Below the pieces are notes generated by a model. That model made no database searches, was not told the DNA's origin, and saw nothing but the letters and a program-made list of their open reading frames with translations. Positions 35,206 to 44,347 of a stretch of DNA of 64,000 nt are shown one piece after another. Each line of letters opens with the position of its first letter. The first letter of the stretch is position 1. The position numbers were made by a program, and so were the translations under genes. The DNA is taken from NCBI GenBank assembly GCA_035541875.1, contig DATKML010000008.1:29603-93602 (forward strand), given 5' to 3'. The stretch is from JAJPHI01 sp035541875 (GTDB taxonomy: Bacteria > Desulfobacterota > Binatia > Binatales > Binataceae).

Positions 35206-35637
35206 CTAGTGGGTGAAAGTATAGCGGCGCGCGGTATTCCTGGTGAGAAAGTCGCGCAGCGAATGAAAACCAATACCGCGCGTCGTTGTTCTCCAGCCGG
35301 TCAGCGAACTTTCTTGTACTTCCCATCGCTGGTCTTCTGCGCGGATGAGCAATCGCGAGGTTCGACTTAATCCAGCGCTACATCGACCGTTAAAGGTCTT
35401 GAGCTGGTAACCGAACTCGTCGAGTAGCCGTGCCCAAGGCTCGGTCGGGACTTCTTGAGCCTTGACCGCCACCTGAACAGAGCGCGGCGGTTCAACCTTT
35501 TTGGGTTCGCCGACGTATCGACTCATCAAGTCCTGCGCCAGCTTCGCTGCGGCGGCGGCCTCAGAGGCAGATGCGCCATTGTCCAGAGTCATCTGGCGTA
35601 GGAGTGCTATTTTCCTAAGTGCTTCCTGCCGGTTCAT
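35206..35637 (-). CDS. DUF2786-containing protein
   Basis: The 143-residue protein opens with ALRKIALLRQMTLDNGASASEAAAAAKLAQDLMSRY, the helical repeat of DUF2786, a domain often attached to phage or plasmid proteins and of unknown function. The C-terminal part is basic and Arg/Thr-rich. AAAAGG precedes the ATG. It is convergent with the GST gene, 15 nt apart. No phage genes lie nearby. Confidence 0.75.
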   Translation of the reverse strand: MNRQEALRKIALLRQMTLDNGASASEAAAAAKLAQDLMSRYVGEPKKVEPPRSVQVAVKAQEVPTEPWARLLDEFGYQLKTFNGRCSAGLSRTSRLLIRAEDQRWEVQESSLTGWRTTTRGIGFHSLRDFLTRNTARRYTFTH

Positions 35638-35747
35638 GCCAACCTTTTAAAGTTGAAATTGGGATGAAGCGACTCTTAATATCCATCACTTATCTATGAT
35701 TAGCAATAATTTATTTTACGACTCAAACCCACTCAGGAACGAAAGAA

Positions 35748-35778
35748 AAGCGGCCGAGCGATAACCGCCCGACCGCTT
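35748..35778 (-). terminator. Rho-independent terminator of the D-aminoacylase-like gene
   Basis: AAGCGG/CCGCTT, CG/CG and GCG/CGC stack with two single mismatches around ATAAC. On the minus strand it is followed by TTTTCTTTC. It lies 28 nt after the stop of the gene at 35807. Confidence 0.78.
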
Positions 35779-35806
35779 CTTTGCTCCTGTTAGCTTGTTT
35801 CTGGGC

Positions 35807-37474
35807 TTACGAACGGATCACCTCGCCCGCGAGCGTGCCGTTGTGCTTGCCGTGCTCGTAGGACACCTTCCCGTTAACGACCGTGTACTCAATACCCTCG
35901 GCCGGCATGACTAGGCGGCGGCCTCCGCCGGGCAAGTCATGCGCCATCTTGGCGCGCCGCGCCGAATTGACCGTGTTGTAATCGAAGATTGCAACGTCGG
36001 CCTTCCACCCTTGTTTCAGCTGACCGCGCTCTTTGATGCCGAAGAAGCTAGCCGGCTCCGAGGTGATGCGCTTGACCGCGAATTCCAGCGAAATTGCCTC
36101 ACGTTTGCGCACCCAGTTGCCTAGCAGGTATGTCGCATACCCGGCATCGCACAGCATATCGACGTGCGCACCGCCGTCGCTCAATCCGATCATTGTGCGC
36201 GGATCGGTGATGAGCTGCTGGATGCCGTCTTCGTGCATCTGCTGCATCGTGTACTGGATGTTCAGGTCGTCTTCGAGCGCCAGGTCGAGGAACGTATCGA
36301 GCGGATCCGCTCCGCGCATATCCGCAACTTCCTGCACCGTTTTGCCGACCAGCGGCTGCATCGCGGGGTTGGTGACTTCGAGAATCTCCACGCGATGGAA
36401 GCGGCCAGTGAACAGATGGGGCCGCTTCAGGCTCTCGCGGAACCGATTACGGAATTCGGGGTCAGCGTAGATCTTCTTCTGCTCTTCCGCCGGGCGGTTG
36501 AAGACGACGCCCCACACTTCGTTATCGGCGAAGGTGAAGGGGTTGCGCATCTCGAGCTGCGAGACGAAAGGCTTACAGAGGATCTGCGGTACCCCGCCAC
36601 GCTTGATTAGGGGTTCGACGCGATTCAGCGTCTCGAGCGCGCGCTCCGGATGGCGCGGTGTCGAGGCCATCGCGAGCCACGTCACCGGCCGACCGCTCTC
36701 GCTCAGCAGGAGATCGAGCAACTCGTATTCGTCTTCCTGCACGACTGCGATTTTCTTGGTCAGCGCGACTTCAATTGCACCTTTGCCCTGCTTCTTCAGA
36801 ACATTGGCATAGGCCTTGAGCTCGTCCTTGCTTGCGAGGCGGCAGGCCAGAGGCTGACCCTTGAAGCCGATATGCTGCTTCAACGTAGTGGTCGAAAAGC
36901 CCAGCGCGCCGACGCTGATCGCTTCGTCGAGCAGTGAGGCGATCTTTGCGGTCTCCTCAGCCGTCGCCGCCCGATCCATCGACTCTTTGCCCATCACGTA
37001 GTGACGGAATGGGGTCAGCGGCGCGAGAAATCCAAGGTTCAGTGCCGCGCCGCGCTTCTGCGCTGCGTTCAGAAACTCGGGGAAGGTTTCCCATTCCCAA
37101 GTGACGCCCTTGCTCAGCGAATCGTAGGGAATCGCCTCGACGTTGGTGAGGTCCCACGCAGCGATTTCCCGCGACTCCGGCTTGCAAGGCGCAACGCCGA
37201 CGCCGCAATTCCCCATCACCACCGACGTGATCCCGTGCCACGAGGTGCAGCTAAGGACGGGATCCCAGCAGATTTGCGCATCGTAATGCGTATGCGGATC
37301 GACGAAGCCGGGCGAAACGATAAGGTCGGACGCATCGATGACGCGCTTCGCGCCCTCGGTCACCTTGCCAATTTCAGCGATCCGGTCACCCGCAATCGCG
37401 ATATCCGCGCGAAAGCGCGGCGCCCCGGTACCATCGACTACCGTGCCATTCTTAATCAAAAGGTCATAAGCCAT
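35807..37474 (-). CDS. Amidohydrolase family 3 (N-acyl-D-amino-acid deacylase-like)
   Basis: The 555-residue protein has the urease-like beta sandwich plus TIM barrel: YDLLIKNGTVVDGTGAP, the metal motif PGFVDPHTHYD, GNCGVGVAPCKP (the Cys ligand loop typical of D-aminoacylases), GLSDGGAHVDMLCD, and the closing GWKADVAIFD. The family removes acyl groups from N-acyl-D-amino acids or hydrolyses related amides. GGAAGGG precedes the ATG. It is a single-gene unit with its own terminator. Confidence 0.93.
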   Translation of the reverse strand: MAYDLLIKNGTVVDGTGAPRFRADIAIAGDRIAEIGKVTEGAKRVIDASDLIVSPGFVDPHTHYDAQICWDPVLSCTSWHGITSVVMGNCGVGVAPCKPESREIAAWDLTNVEAIPYDSLSKGVTWEWETFPEFLNAAQKRGAALNLGFLAPLTPFRHYVMGKESMDRAATAEETAKIASLLDEAISVGALGFSTTTLKQHIGFKGQPLACRLASKDELKAYANVLKKQGKGAIEVALTKKIAVVQEDEYELLDLLLSESGRPVTWLAMASTPRHPERALETLNRVEPLIKRGGVPQILCKPFVSQLEMRNPFTFADNEVWGVVFNRPAEEQKKIYADPEFRNRFRESLKRPHLFTGRFHRVEILEVTNPAMQPLVGKTVQEVADMRGADPLDTFLDLALEDDLNIQYTMQQMHEDGIQQLITDPRTMIGLSDGGAHVDMLCDAGYATYLLGNWVRKREAISLEFAVKRITSEPASFFGIKERGQLKQGWKADVAIFDYNTVNSARRAKMAHDLPGGGRRLVMPAEGIEYTVVNGKVSYEHGKHNGTLAGEVIRS

Positions 37475-37789
37475 TTAGGATTTCCCTTCCGACTCTACTG
37501 AGTCGTACTTTCGCGCCACCGGAATATCGAGGGGTCGCGTAGCCGGAGCCCCCGCTAATATAAGCGAGGGCCGTCGCTAATAGCTGTATCGCACCTTGAA
37601 CGCCTTCGAGCAAGGCCAAGCATTTGGGGAAGCACTCGATCAGATGGACCTTAGCTTCTGCCGGTGTGGGTAATCGATAAGCCTGAGGTTATCCCGAAGT
37701 AGCCGGTTTCCCGCTAGAGTTGATTTCTAATTAGCGCGCAATTCGCTCACTGGATCGTCGCAAATAGCCCCCCGGGAGCCGACACGAAG
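37475..37789. other. Intergenic region between divergent amidohydrolase and serpin genes
   Basis: About 315 nt. I see no RNA gene or reliable small gene, only a short imperfect hairpin around 37550-37570 (CCCCGCT with AGCGAGG). Confidence 0.35.
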
Positions 37790-38983
37790 ATGGAGACGAA
37801 CGATTCGCCCGCGATCTTACGGGACCTGTCCGCCGCCGCGCACGTCACCCTTGCGGTAAATGATTTCGGCTCACAATTGCTGCGTCAGGTTGTCGCCGGC
37901 CAGAGCGGCAACATCATCATCTCCCCGCTAAGTGTGTGGTCGCTGCTCGCGATGGTACGCAACGGAGCGGTCGGCGAAACGCGCTCGGCCATCGACAGAA
38001 CTATTGGTGTTGCTACGATGCCCGAAGGCGAGATCAACGCCCGCTGGGCGGCGATGGCTCGAGTCATCGGGGCGCAGCGCGGTAGTTGCAAAGTGGAGAT
38101 CGCCAATGCGGCATGGCTCAACGCGATCGGCGCCATCAATCCCGAGTTCGTCAGACTTATTCGTGAATTCCATCAGGCGTAGGTGCGAAGCCTGGATTTT
38201 GCTCGCGATCCGAGCGGTGCAGTCGCCGAGATAAATCGCTGGGCGAACGAAAAGACCCACGCCAGCATCCCCAAGATTACGGATTCGGTAGATCCCACGG
38301 CCACATTGCTATTGACCAACGCAGTTTATTTCGAAGGAAAATGGGCCTCACCATTTGATCCAAACGCTACCGCCTCGCGCCCCTTTTATCTCCCGGAATC
38401 GCGATCAGTTAGCGTCCCTATGATGCGTCAGACGCGCGACTATTCTTATCTCGAAAGCCCGAAATTTCAGGCTATCCGGCTACCTTATGTCGGCGGCGAG
38501 TTCGAGATGTGCCTGCTTCTCCCGCGTGAACGCGACTATCCACGATCCGCAGCAGCTATGCTCGCGGAGTTGGTCGAGGCGATCGACGATGACGTTTTTC
38601 AGGGCTGGATGAAACACCGAGACTCTCCTCAGTTTCGGGGCACTCTGTTATTTCCGCGATGTGAGTTGAACTGTCGGCGTGTGCTCAACCCTGGCTTGGC
38701 ACAGATGGGTATGCAACTCGCCTTCGATCGTCAGGTTGCAGATTTCTCACGGATCAGCCCGCCGCCGGCAACTTTCTCGCTCGATCAAGTCATTCATCAA
38801 ACGATTCTTAAAATCGACGAGTTTGGAACCGTAGCCTCTGCCCTTACCCGTATGACCCTCGGTCTAGCTCCCGAAGAGAAGTTCCGGATGATCGTCGATC
38901 ATCCGTACCTCTGTATCATTCGGGAGCGCTCGAACGGTGCCATCCTGTTCATTGCGGCAGTACTCAATCCAGCCGCAGGATGA
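37790..38983 (+). pseudogene. Serpin-family protease inhibitor interrupted by one in-frame TAG
   Basis: The frame is serpin-like throughout 398 codons but has TAG at codon 131 (38180-38182); a GTG follows directly. Before it: NDFGSQLLRQ, NIIISPLSVWSLLAMVRNGAVGETRSAI. After it: VRSLDFARDPSGAVAEINRWANEKTHASIP, LLLTNAVYFEGKWASPFD, FEMCLLLPRE and the reactive-loop region KIDEFGTVASALTR, then DHPYLCIIRERSNGAILFIAAVLNP. Both halves are in one frame, so a single CAG-to-TAG or GAG-to-TAG change explains the break. No signal peptide is seen. Translation restarting at the GTG would give a protein lacking helices A-D and is unlikely to be inhibitory. Confidence 0.88.
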
Positions 38984-39011
38984 ATGGTCGCCGCTCGAGC
39001 TTTTAACAGGC

Positions 39012-39027
39012 GCGCCCCTTAGGGCGC
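39012..39027. repeat. Short perfect hairpin between convergent genes
   Basis: GCGCCC and GGGCGC pair around CTTA between the serpin stop and the convergent SDR stop. There is no U-rich tract on either strand, so it is at best a weak terminator. Confidence 0.4.
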
Positions 39028-39030
39028 AGC

Positions 39031-39822
39031 TTACTCCGGCAGAAACGACGGGCTGCCGGTTTTCGCGGTCTGACCCCCGTCGGCGACGTATGCCGCCCCG
39101 GTCACAAAGGACGCGAGGTCCGATCCGAGAAAGAGCACGACGTTGGCCATCTCCTCCGGACGCCCCAGTCGCCCAATCGGAATGGCCCGATTGAACATCA
39201 TGCGGCCCTCTTCGGAGAGCGCGCCCGAGAGCAATGGTGTATCGATCGCGCCGGGACAGATGCAGTTCACGCGGATACCATCGCGGGCATACTCGATTGC
39301 AGCCACTCGCGTCAGGTTGATCACGCCCGCCTTCGCCGCGTTGTAGGCTACGATCCCGTAGTCACCGCGCTGTCCCGAGATTGATGCGGTATTGACGATC
39401 GAGCCACCGCCCTGCTTGCGCATGATCGCGATGCCGCGTTTCATCCCCTGGAACACTGCCGTAAGGCCAACGTCGATTGTGTGCTGCCACACCTGATCGG
39501 CCACCTCGCCCGTTCGGGCGATTCCCGCCGAACTCGTCGACGGCATCCCAAAGGCGTTGTTATGCAGGAAGTCGAGGCGGCCGAACGTGCTGGTCGTCTT
39601 CTCGAACATCATGTCGAGATCCGATGCCTTCGTAACGTCGGCCACGATCGCGATAGCTTTCCCGCCCGCCTTCTTGATCTCCTCGGCGACCTTGTTGGCG
39701 TTATCACCGTTGATATCCGCGACAGCGATTGAGCCTCCGCGCTGCGCGAAACCAATCGCCGTAGCGCGGCCGATTCCCGATCCGGCTCCCGTTACGAGTC
39801 CGACTTTGCCATCAAATTTCAT
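39031..39822 (-). CDS. Short-chain dehydrogenase/reductase
   Basis: The 263-residue classical SDR has TGAGSGIGRA, ADINGD (NAD-favouring Asp), NTASISG, YNAAK and CPGAIDTPL. The NNAG motif reads NNAF, an uncommon change next to the structural water site. AGGAGAC precedes the ATG. It lies 30 nt downstream of a DUF1499 membrane protein and probably shares its transcript. Confidence 0.93.
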   Translation of the reverse strand: MKFDGKVGLVTGAGSGIGRATAIGFAQRGGSIAVADINGDNANKVAEEIKKAGGKAIAIVADVTKASDLDMMFEKTTSTFGRLDFLHNNAFGMPSTSSAGIARTGEVADQVWQHTIDVGLTAVFQGMKRGIAIMRKQGGGSIVNTASISGQRGDYGIVAYNAAKAGVINLTRVAAIEYARDGIRVNCICPGAIDTPLLSGALSEEGRMMFNRAIPIGRLGRPEEMANVVLFLGSDLASFVTGAAYVADGGQTAKTGSPSFLPE

Positions 39823-39852
39823 GATGAAGTCTCCTTCAATCTTTGTCTGCCT

Positions 39853-40605
39853 TTATTGCTGTTCCGGAGCGCCGCGCGGCGGTCCCTGCACCAGTTGGAA
39901 GAAGCGTTTGATACGCGTGTAGTTGGCTCCGAAATCGAGGAGACTGTCGCGCGACTTCGAGCGCATCTCGATCAGACTCCCGCCGCCGTCCGCCGGACGC
40001 ACCTGGATTACGAAATCATCCTTGAACTTGAAGACCATCGAGGTGGCGACACCCTCAATCGAATGGGTCGCCGGATCGTTGTACGTCAGATGCCAATCCT
40101 TGATTTCGCCAGCAATAATCCGCGCACGGTTGTAGACGTCGTCGACGCTCCCGTTCATCTTGAGCGCCGCCAGATCCTTGTAGGCGGGAGCCGCTTCCTG
40201 CATCGCCGCGAGCTTGTCCGAATACTTCATGTCGCGGCCCTGATTGGCCGGATCTTCCTGGGCATGAGTAAATTCGGGCGGATTCTTGGTATCCGTCGTG
40301 ATGTCGTTGATAGCCGGATATTGATGCGTCAGGACCATCGCGCCTGAGGGGACCGTTACAACCAGCGCCAGCAGAGCGCCGACGACGAGCCGTCCAAACC
40401 CCGCACGCAGGTTGGCAGAGAAAATACTGGCGATTCCCGCGATCAGACTGACACCCAAGCCCAGTGCCGCGAAAAACACCCCGATGAGAAAAATTTGGAA
40501 GCCGGCAGGGGGCGTGGAGATTCCGTAATGCGCGGCAACGATGCCAGCCACCGCAAGCGTCGCGCCGACGATCCCGTCCAGAAGCGCCAACCAGATAAGT
40601 ATCAT
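39853..40605 (-). CDS. DUF1499 membrane protein
   Basis: The 250-residue protein has three hydrophobic segments in the first 100 residues (LALLDGIVGATLAVAGIVA, FQIFLIGVFFAALGLGVSLIAGIA, LVVGALLALVVTVPSG). A C-terminal DUF1499 domain follows (AYKDLAALKMNGSVDDVYNRA, WHLTYND, FKDDFVIQVRP, EMRSKSRDSLLDFGANYTRI). The function of DUF1499 is unknown. It is divergent from metH and probably co-transcribed with the SDR. Confidence 0.86.
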   Translation of the reverse strand: MILIWLALLDGIVGATLAVAGIVAAHYGISTPPAGFQIFLIGVFFAALGLGVSLIAGIASIFSANLRAGFGRLVVGALLALVVTVPSGAMVLTHQYPAINDITTDTKNPPEFTHAQEDPANQGRDMKYSDKLAAMQEAAPAYKDLAALKMNGSVDDVYNRARIIAGEIKDWHLTYNDPATHSIEGVATSMVFKFKDDFVIQVRPADGGGSLIEMRSKSRDSLLDFGANYTRIKRFFQLVQGPPRGAPEQQ

Positions 40606-40645
40606 TTAGTTTAGTATTCCTCTTCGGCGAGCGCGCATCGCCAGC

Positions 40646-40688
40646 CGCTCAAAACTGTCCCAAATGTGGTTAGCGGAAGTTTTGAGCG
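40646..40688. repeat. Inverted repeat in the metH/DUF1499 divergent region
   Basis: CGCTCAAAACT (40646-40656) and AGTTTTGAGCG (40678-40688) are perfect 11-bp arms around a 21-nt loop. It could be an operator or an RNA hairpin in the metH leader; no T-run follows. It does not match a cobalamin or SAM riboswitch that I can recognise. Confidence 0.6.
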
Positions 40689-40796
40689 AATACAAAGGAT
40701 CTTCAGCCAATCTCATTAAATGATGAATTTGGAGCACGGTGCGGCTAATATTAGAGGGACAGCTCACGACCCAAACACTGTTTTCAGACCATACTG

Positions 40797-43700
40797 ATGC
40801 CTAACGAAAGACTGCGCACGCTACGCCAACTTATCTCCGAACGTATCCTCGTTCTCGACGGTGCGGCCGGCACCTCGATCCAAGAGATGCACCTCAACGC
40901 CGACGATTTCGGCGGTCCCAAGCTAGAGGGCTGCAACGAAAATCTCGTCCGCACCCGCCCCGATAAGATCCGCGAACTCCATCGCCGTTTTCTCGAGGTC
41001 GGCGCCGACATAATTGAGACCAACACCTTCGGCGCGACCTCAATTGCACTTTCTCACTATGGGCTCGAAGCCGATGCCCGCGAAATCAACCGGGTCGCGG
41101 CGCAACTCGCCCGACTCGAAGCTGATACGGCGAGCACGCCCGATCGCCCCCGCTTCGTCGCCGGATCGATGGGTCCCACCACTGCCAGTATCTCGGTCAC
41201 CGGTGGAGTGACCTTCGATCAGGTGGCCGACGCCTATCAGGAACAGGCCGAGGGACTGATCGAGGGCGGCGTCGACGTTCTGCTGCTCGAAACCGTGATG
41301 GATACCCTGAACTGCAAGGCGGGTCTGGTCGGGATCGAGCGCGCTATCGCCAAGACTGGAGCCGAAGTCGGAGTGGCGATTTCAGGGACCGTCGAGACGA
41401 TGGGGACGCTGCTCGCCGGGCAGGATATCGAAGCCTTCTACACCTCAATCTGCCAGCGCGATCTACTTTGGGTCGGCCTCAACTGCGCGACCGGCCCCGA
41501 TTTCATGACGGACCATCTGCGGACGCTCTCGGAAATCTGCCGCTTCCCGGTCGCCTGCGTCCCCAACGCCGGATTGCCCGATGAAGAATCTCGTTACAAC
41601 GAGACGCCGCCAATTCTTGCTGGCAAGCTCGAGCGCTTCGTCGAATCCGGATGGGTCAATCTGATCGGCGGATGCTGCGGCACGACCCCGGCGCATATCC
41701 GCGAACTAACGACTATCGCAGCCGGGCATAAGCACCGCGCGATTCCTGATCTTCATCGCTCGGTGGTCTCCGGTATCGAAACTCTCATCGTCGACGACAG
41801 CACGCGCCCGATTATCGTGGGCGAGCGCACCAACGTTCTTGGGAGTCGCAAGTTCAAACGTCTGATCGCGCAAGGCAAGATCGAAGAGGCTGCCGAAGTT
41901 GGCCGACTCCAGGTGCGACGCGGGGCCCATATCCTCGATGTTTGCCTGCAGGATCCCGACCGCGACGAGACCTCCGACGTCACCACTTTTCTCGAAACGC
42001 TGGTTAAGAAGATCAAAGTTCCGTTGATGATCGACTCGACCGACGCCCGGGTTATCGAGGAGGCACTGAAACGCGCGCCCGGCAAGTCGCTGATCAATTC
42101 GATCAATCTGGAAGAGGGCGAGGAGCGCTTCCATCGGGTGATCCCGCTCGCGCAGCGCTACGGCGCAGCGTTGGTCGTCGGCTGTATCGACGAGGACAAG
42201 CAGCAGGCCCAGGCGATCACGCGCGAGCGCAAACTTCAGATCGCCGAACGGTCCTACAAGCTATTAACCGAAAAATACGGCGTAGCGCCAGAAGATATCT
42301 ATTTCGACCTGCTCGTTTTTCCAATTGGCACCGGTGACCGCAACTATATCGGCTCCGCGGTTGAGACGATCGAGGGAATCCGAATGGTCAAAGCGGCGAT
42401 GCCGCGAAGCAAGACCGTCCTCGGCATCTCGAACGTCTCCTTCGGCCTGCCCGAAGCCGGACGCGAAGTGCTGAACTCGGTGACGCTCTATCACTGCGTG
42501 CAGGCCGGGCTCGACCTCGCAATCGTGAACTCCGAAAAGCTCGAACGTTACCCCTCGATCCCCGAAGAGGAGCGCCGACTCGCCGAGGACCTGATTTGGT
42601 GGCGCGGGGACGATCCGATTGCGGCCTTCGCTGCCTATTTCCGCGAGAAAGTCAGCAAGCCGACTCGCGAGGAACGCAAGTCCCTGCCACTCGACGAACG
42701 CCTCGCGCTCTATATTCTCGAAGGTTCCAAGGACGGGCTCACCGACGACCTCGACGAAGCCCTCAAGACCCGCAAACCGCTCGAAATCATCAACGGCCCC
42801 TTGATGAAGGGGATGGACGAGGTCGGCCGCCTCTTCAACGCCAATCAGATGATCGTAGCCGAGGTGCTGCAATCCGCCGAAGCGATGAAAGCAGCGGTCG
42901 CGCATCTTGAGCCGCACATGGAGAAGAACGCGAGCCTCGGCAAGGGCACAATCGTGCTTGCGACCGTTAAGGGCGACGTCCACGATATCGGCAAAAACCT
43001 CGTCGATATCATCCTCAGCAACAACGGCTACCGCGTCGTTAACCTGGGTATCAAGATTCCGCCCGAGGAGCTGATCAAAGCCTACAAGGAGCACACTCCC
43101 GATGCGCTCGGGCTCTCGGGACTGCTGGTAAAGTCGGCCCAGATGATGGTCGCAACGGCGCAGGACCTGAAAGCTGCGGGTATCCGCTGTCCGATTCTGG
43201 TTGGCGGCGCCGCGCTCTCGAATCGCTTCACCCGGATGAAGATCGCGCCCGAGTACGAGGGTCTCGTCGCGTATGCGAACGACGCGATGGCCGGACTCGA
43301 CCTCGCGCATCAGATCGTGGACCCGCAACGCCGCGAGGCTCTGGCCACTGAACTCGAAGAACAGACGCGCAAGCTCCTGAACGCGCCACAGCGGACTATC
43401 GACAGCAAAGCGCGATCAGTACGACGCGGTCCGGCGACGGTCTATGAAGGGCCGATCCCTGAGCCGCCCGATCTCAAGCTCCATCTCCTGCGTGAGTACG
43501 ATCTCGAAGAGATCTTCAGCTACATCAACCCGGTGATGCTCTACACGCGGCATCTCGGTTTCAAGAATTTCGATCAGGCGTTCGCCTCGGGCGACCCCAA
43601 GGCTGTCGAGCTGCATCATGCGGTCGACGCGGTCGAGGACATCATCCTCTCGCGCCACGATATCACCGCGCGGGCCGCCTATCGCTTTTTCCCGGTGCAC

Positions 43701-44321
43701 TCGGACGGTGATCGCACGATCATGGTCTACGGTGCCGATGGTAAGCGCGTACGGGAGACCTTCCGCTTCGGTCGCCAATCCGATGAACCCGGCTTGTGCC
43801 TCGCCGACTACGTTACACCGGTCTCATCAGGACGGATCGATTATCTCGGGATGTTCGTTACCACGATCGGTGAGGGCGTTCGTGCGCTGGCCGAGGAGTG
43901 GAAGAACAAGGGCGAGTACCTGCGCTCGCATATCCTGCAGATCCTTGCGCTCGAAGGGGCCGAGGCTTTCGCCGAGTTGCTCCATAAGAAGATGCGCACG
44001 ATGTGGGGTGTCGGTGATCCCGAAGATCTCACGATGAAGGACCTCTTCCAGGCGCACTATCACGGGAAGCGGTTTTCCTTCGGCTATCCGGCGTGCCCGC
44101 GACTCGAGGATCAGGCTCAACTCTTCCGTCTGCTCGAAATCGAGCAGAACAATCTCGGCGTCCGTCTGACCGACGGCTTTATGATGGATCCCGAAAGCTC
44201 GGTCAGCGCACTGGTCTTTCATAATCCGATGGCGAAGTACTTCAGCTTGTCGCCGGCTGATATCGAGCGGCTCGAAGCGGAGCTGTCGCCGGAGACGAAG
44301 CTCGACACGGTCAACTCCTAG
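40797..44321 (+). CDS. metH: Cobalamin-dependent methionine synthase MetH
   Basis: 1174 residues with all four modules. The homocysteine domain (about 1-320) has ILVLDGAAGTSIQ and the zinc ligands in GLNCATG and GGCCGTTPAHI. The pterin domain has IVGERTNVLGSRKFKRLI. The B12 module has the cap helices and the DVHDIGKNL histidine near 729 that replaces dimethylbenzimidazole. The AdoMet activation domain includes FGYPACPRLEDQ near 1096. It methylates homocysteine from methyltetrahydrofolate in the cytoplasm. There is no good ribosome-binding site before the ATG. An inverted repeat lies 110 nt upstream. An ion-channel gene starts 26 nt after the stop. Confidence 0.97.
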   Translation: MPNERLRTLRQLISERILVLDGAAGTSIQEMHLNADDFGGPKLEGCNENLVRTRPDKIRELHRRFLEVGADIIETNTFGATSIALSHYGLEADAREINRVAAQLARLEADTASTPDRPRFVAGSMGPTTASISVTGGVTFDQVADAYQEQAEGLIEGGVDVLLLETVMDTLNCKAGLVGIERAIAKTGAEVGVAISGTVETMGTLLAGQDIEAFYTSICQRDLLWVGLNCATGPDFMTDHLRTLSEICRFPVACVPNAGLPDEESRYNETPPILAGKLERFVESGWVNLIGGCCGTTPAHIRELTTIAAGHKHRAIPDLHRSVVSGIETLIVDDSTRPIIVGERTNVLGSRKFKRLIAQGKIEEAAEVGRLQVRRGAHILDVCLQDPDRDETSDVTTFLETLVKKIKVPLMIDSTDARVIEEALKRAPGKSLINSINLEEGEERFHRVIPLAQRYGAALVVGCIDEDKQQAQAITRERKLQIAERSYKLLTEKYGVAPEDIYFDLLVFPIGTGDRNYIGSAVETIEGIRMVKAAMPRSKTVLGISNVSFGLPEAGREVLNSVTLYHCVQAGLDLAIVNSEKLERYPSIPEEERRLAEDLIWWRGDDPIAAFAAYFREKVSKPTREERKSLPLDERLALYILEGSKDGLTDDLDEALKTRKPLEIINGPLMKGMDEVGRLFNANQMIVAEVLQSAEAMKAAVAHLEPHMEKNASLGKGTIVLATVKGDVHDIGKNLVDIILSNNGYRVVNLGIKIPPEELIKAYKEHTPDALGLSGLLVKSAQMMVATAQDLKAAGIRCPILVGGAALSNRFTRMKIAPEYEGLVAYANDAMAGLDLAHQIVDPQRREALATELEEQTRKLLNAPQRTIDSKARSVRRGPATVYEGPIPEPPDLKLHLLREYDLEEIFSYINPVMLYTRHLGFKNFDQAFASGDPKAVELHHAVDAVEDIILSRHDITARAAYRFFPVHSDGDRTIMVYGADGKRVRETFRFGRQSDEPGLCLADYVTPVSSGRIDYLGMFVTTIGEGVRALAEEWKNKGEYLRSHILQILALEGAEAFAELLHKKMRTMWGVGDPEDLTMKDLFQAHYHGKRFSFGYPACPRLEDQAQLFRLLEIEQNNLGVRLTDGFMMDPESSVSALVFHNPMAKYFSLSPADIERLEAELSPETKLDTVNS

Positions 44322-44347
44322 TTCGCCGACTGGTCTTCGGAGCCTCG

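Noticed and set aside
38180..38182. TAG in the serpin as pyrrolysine
   Set aside because: No pylTSBCD genes or methylamine methyltransferase context are visible, and the position is an ordinary surface helix in serpins. A nonsense mutation is simpler.
40606..40796. Cobalamin or SAM riboswitch before metH
   Set aside because: I could not find the conserved B12-box-type or SAM core sequences; only an unclassified inverted repeat is present.
42264..43328. Antisense open frame (354 codons) within metH
   Set aside because: It is covered by conserved methionine synthase domains on the plus strand; a by-product of GC-rich codon use.
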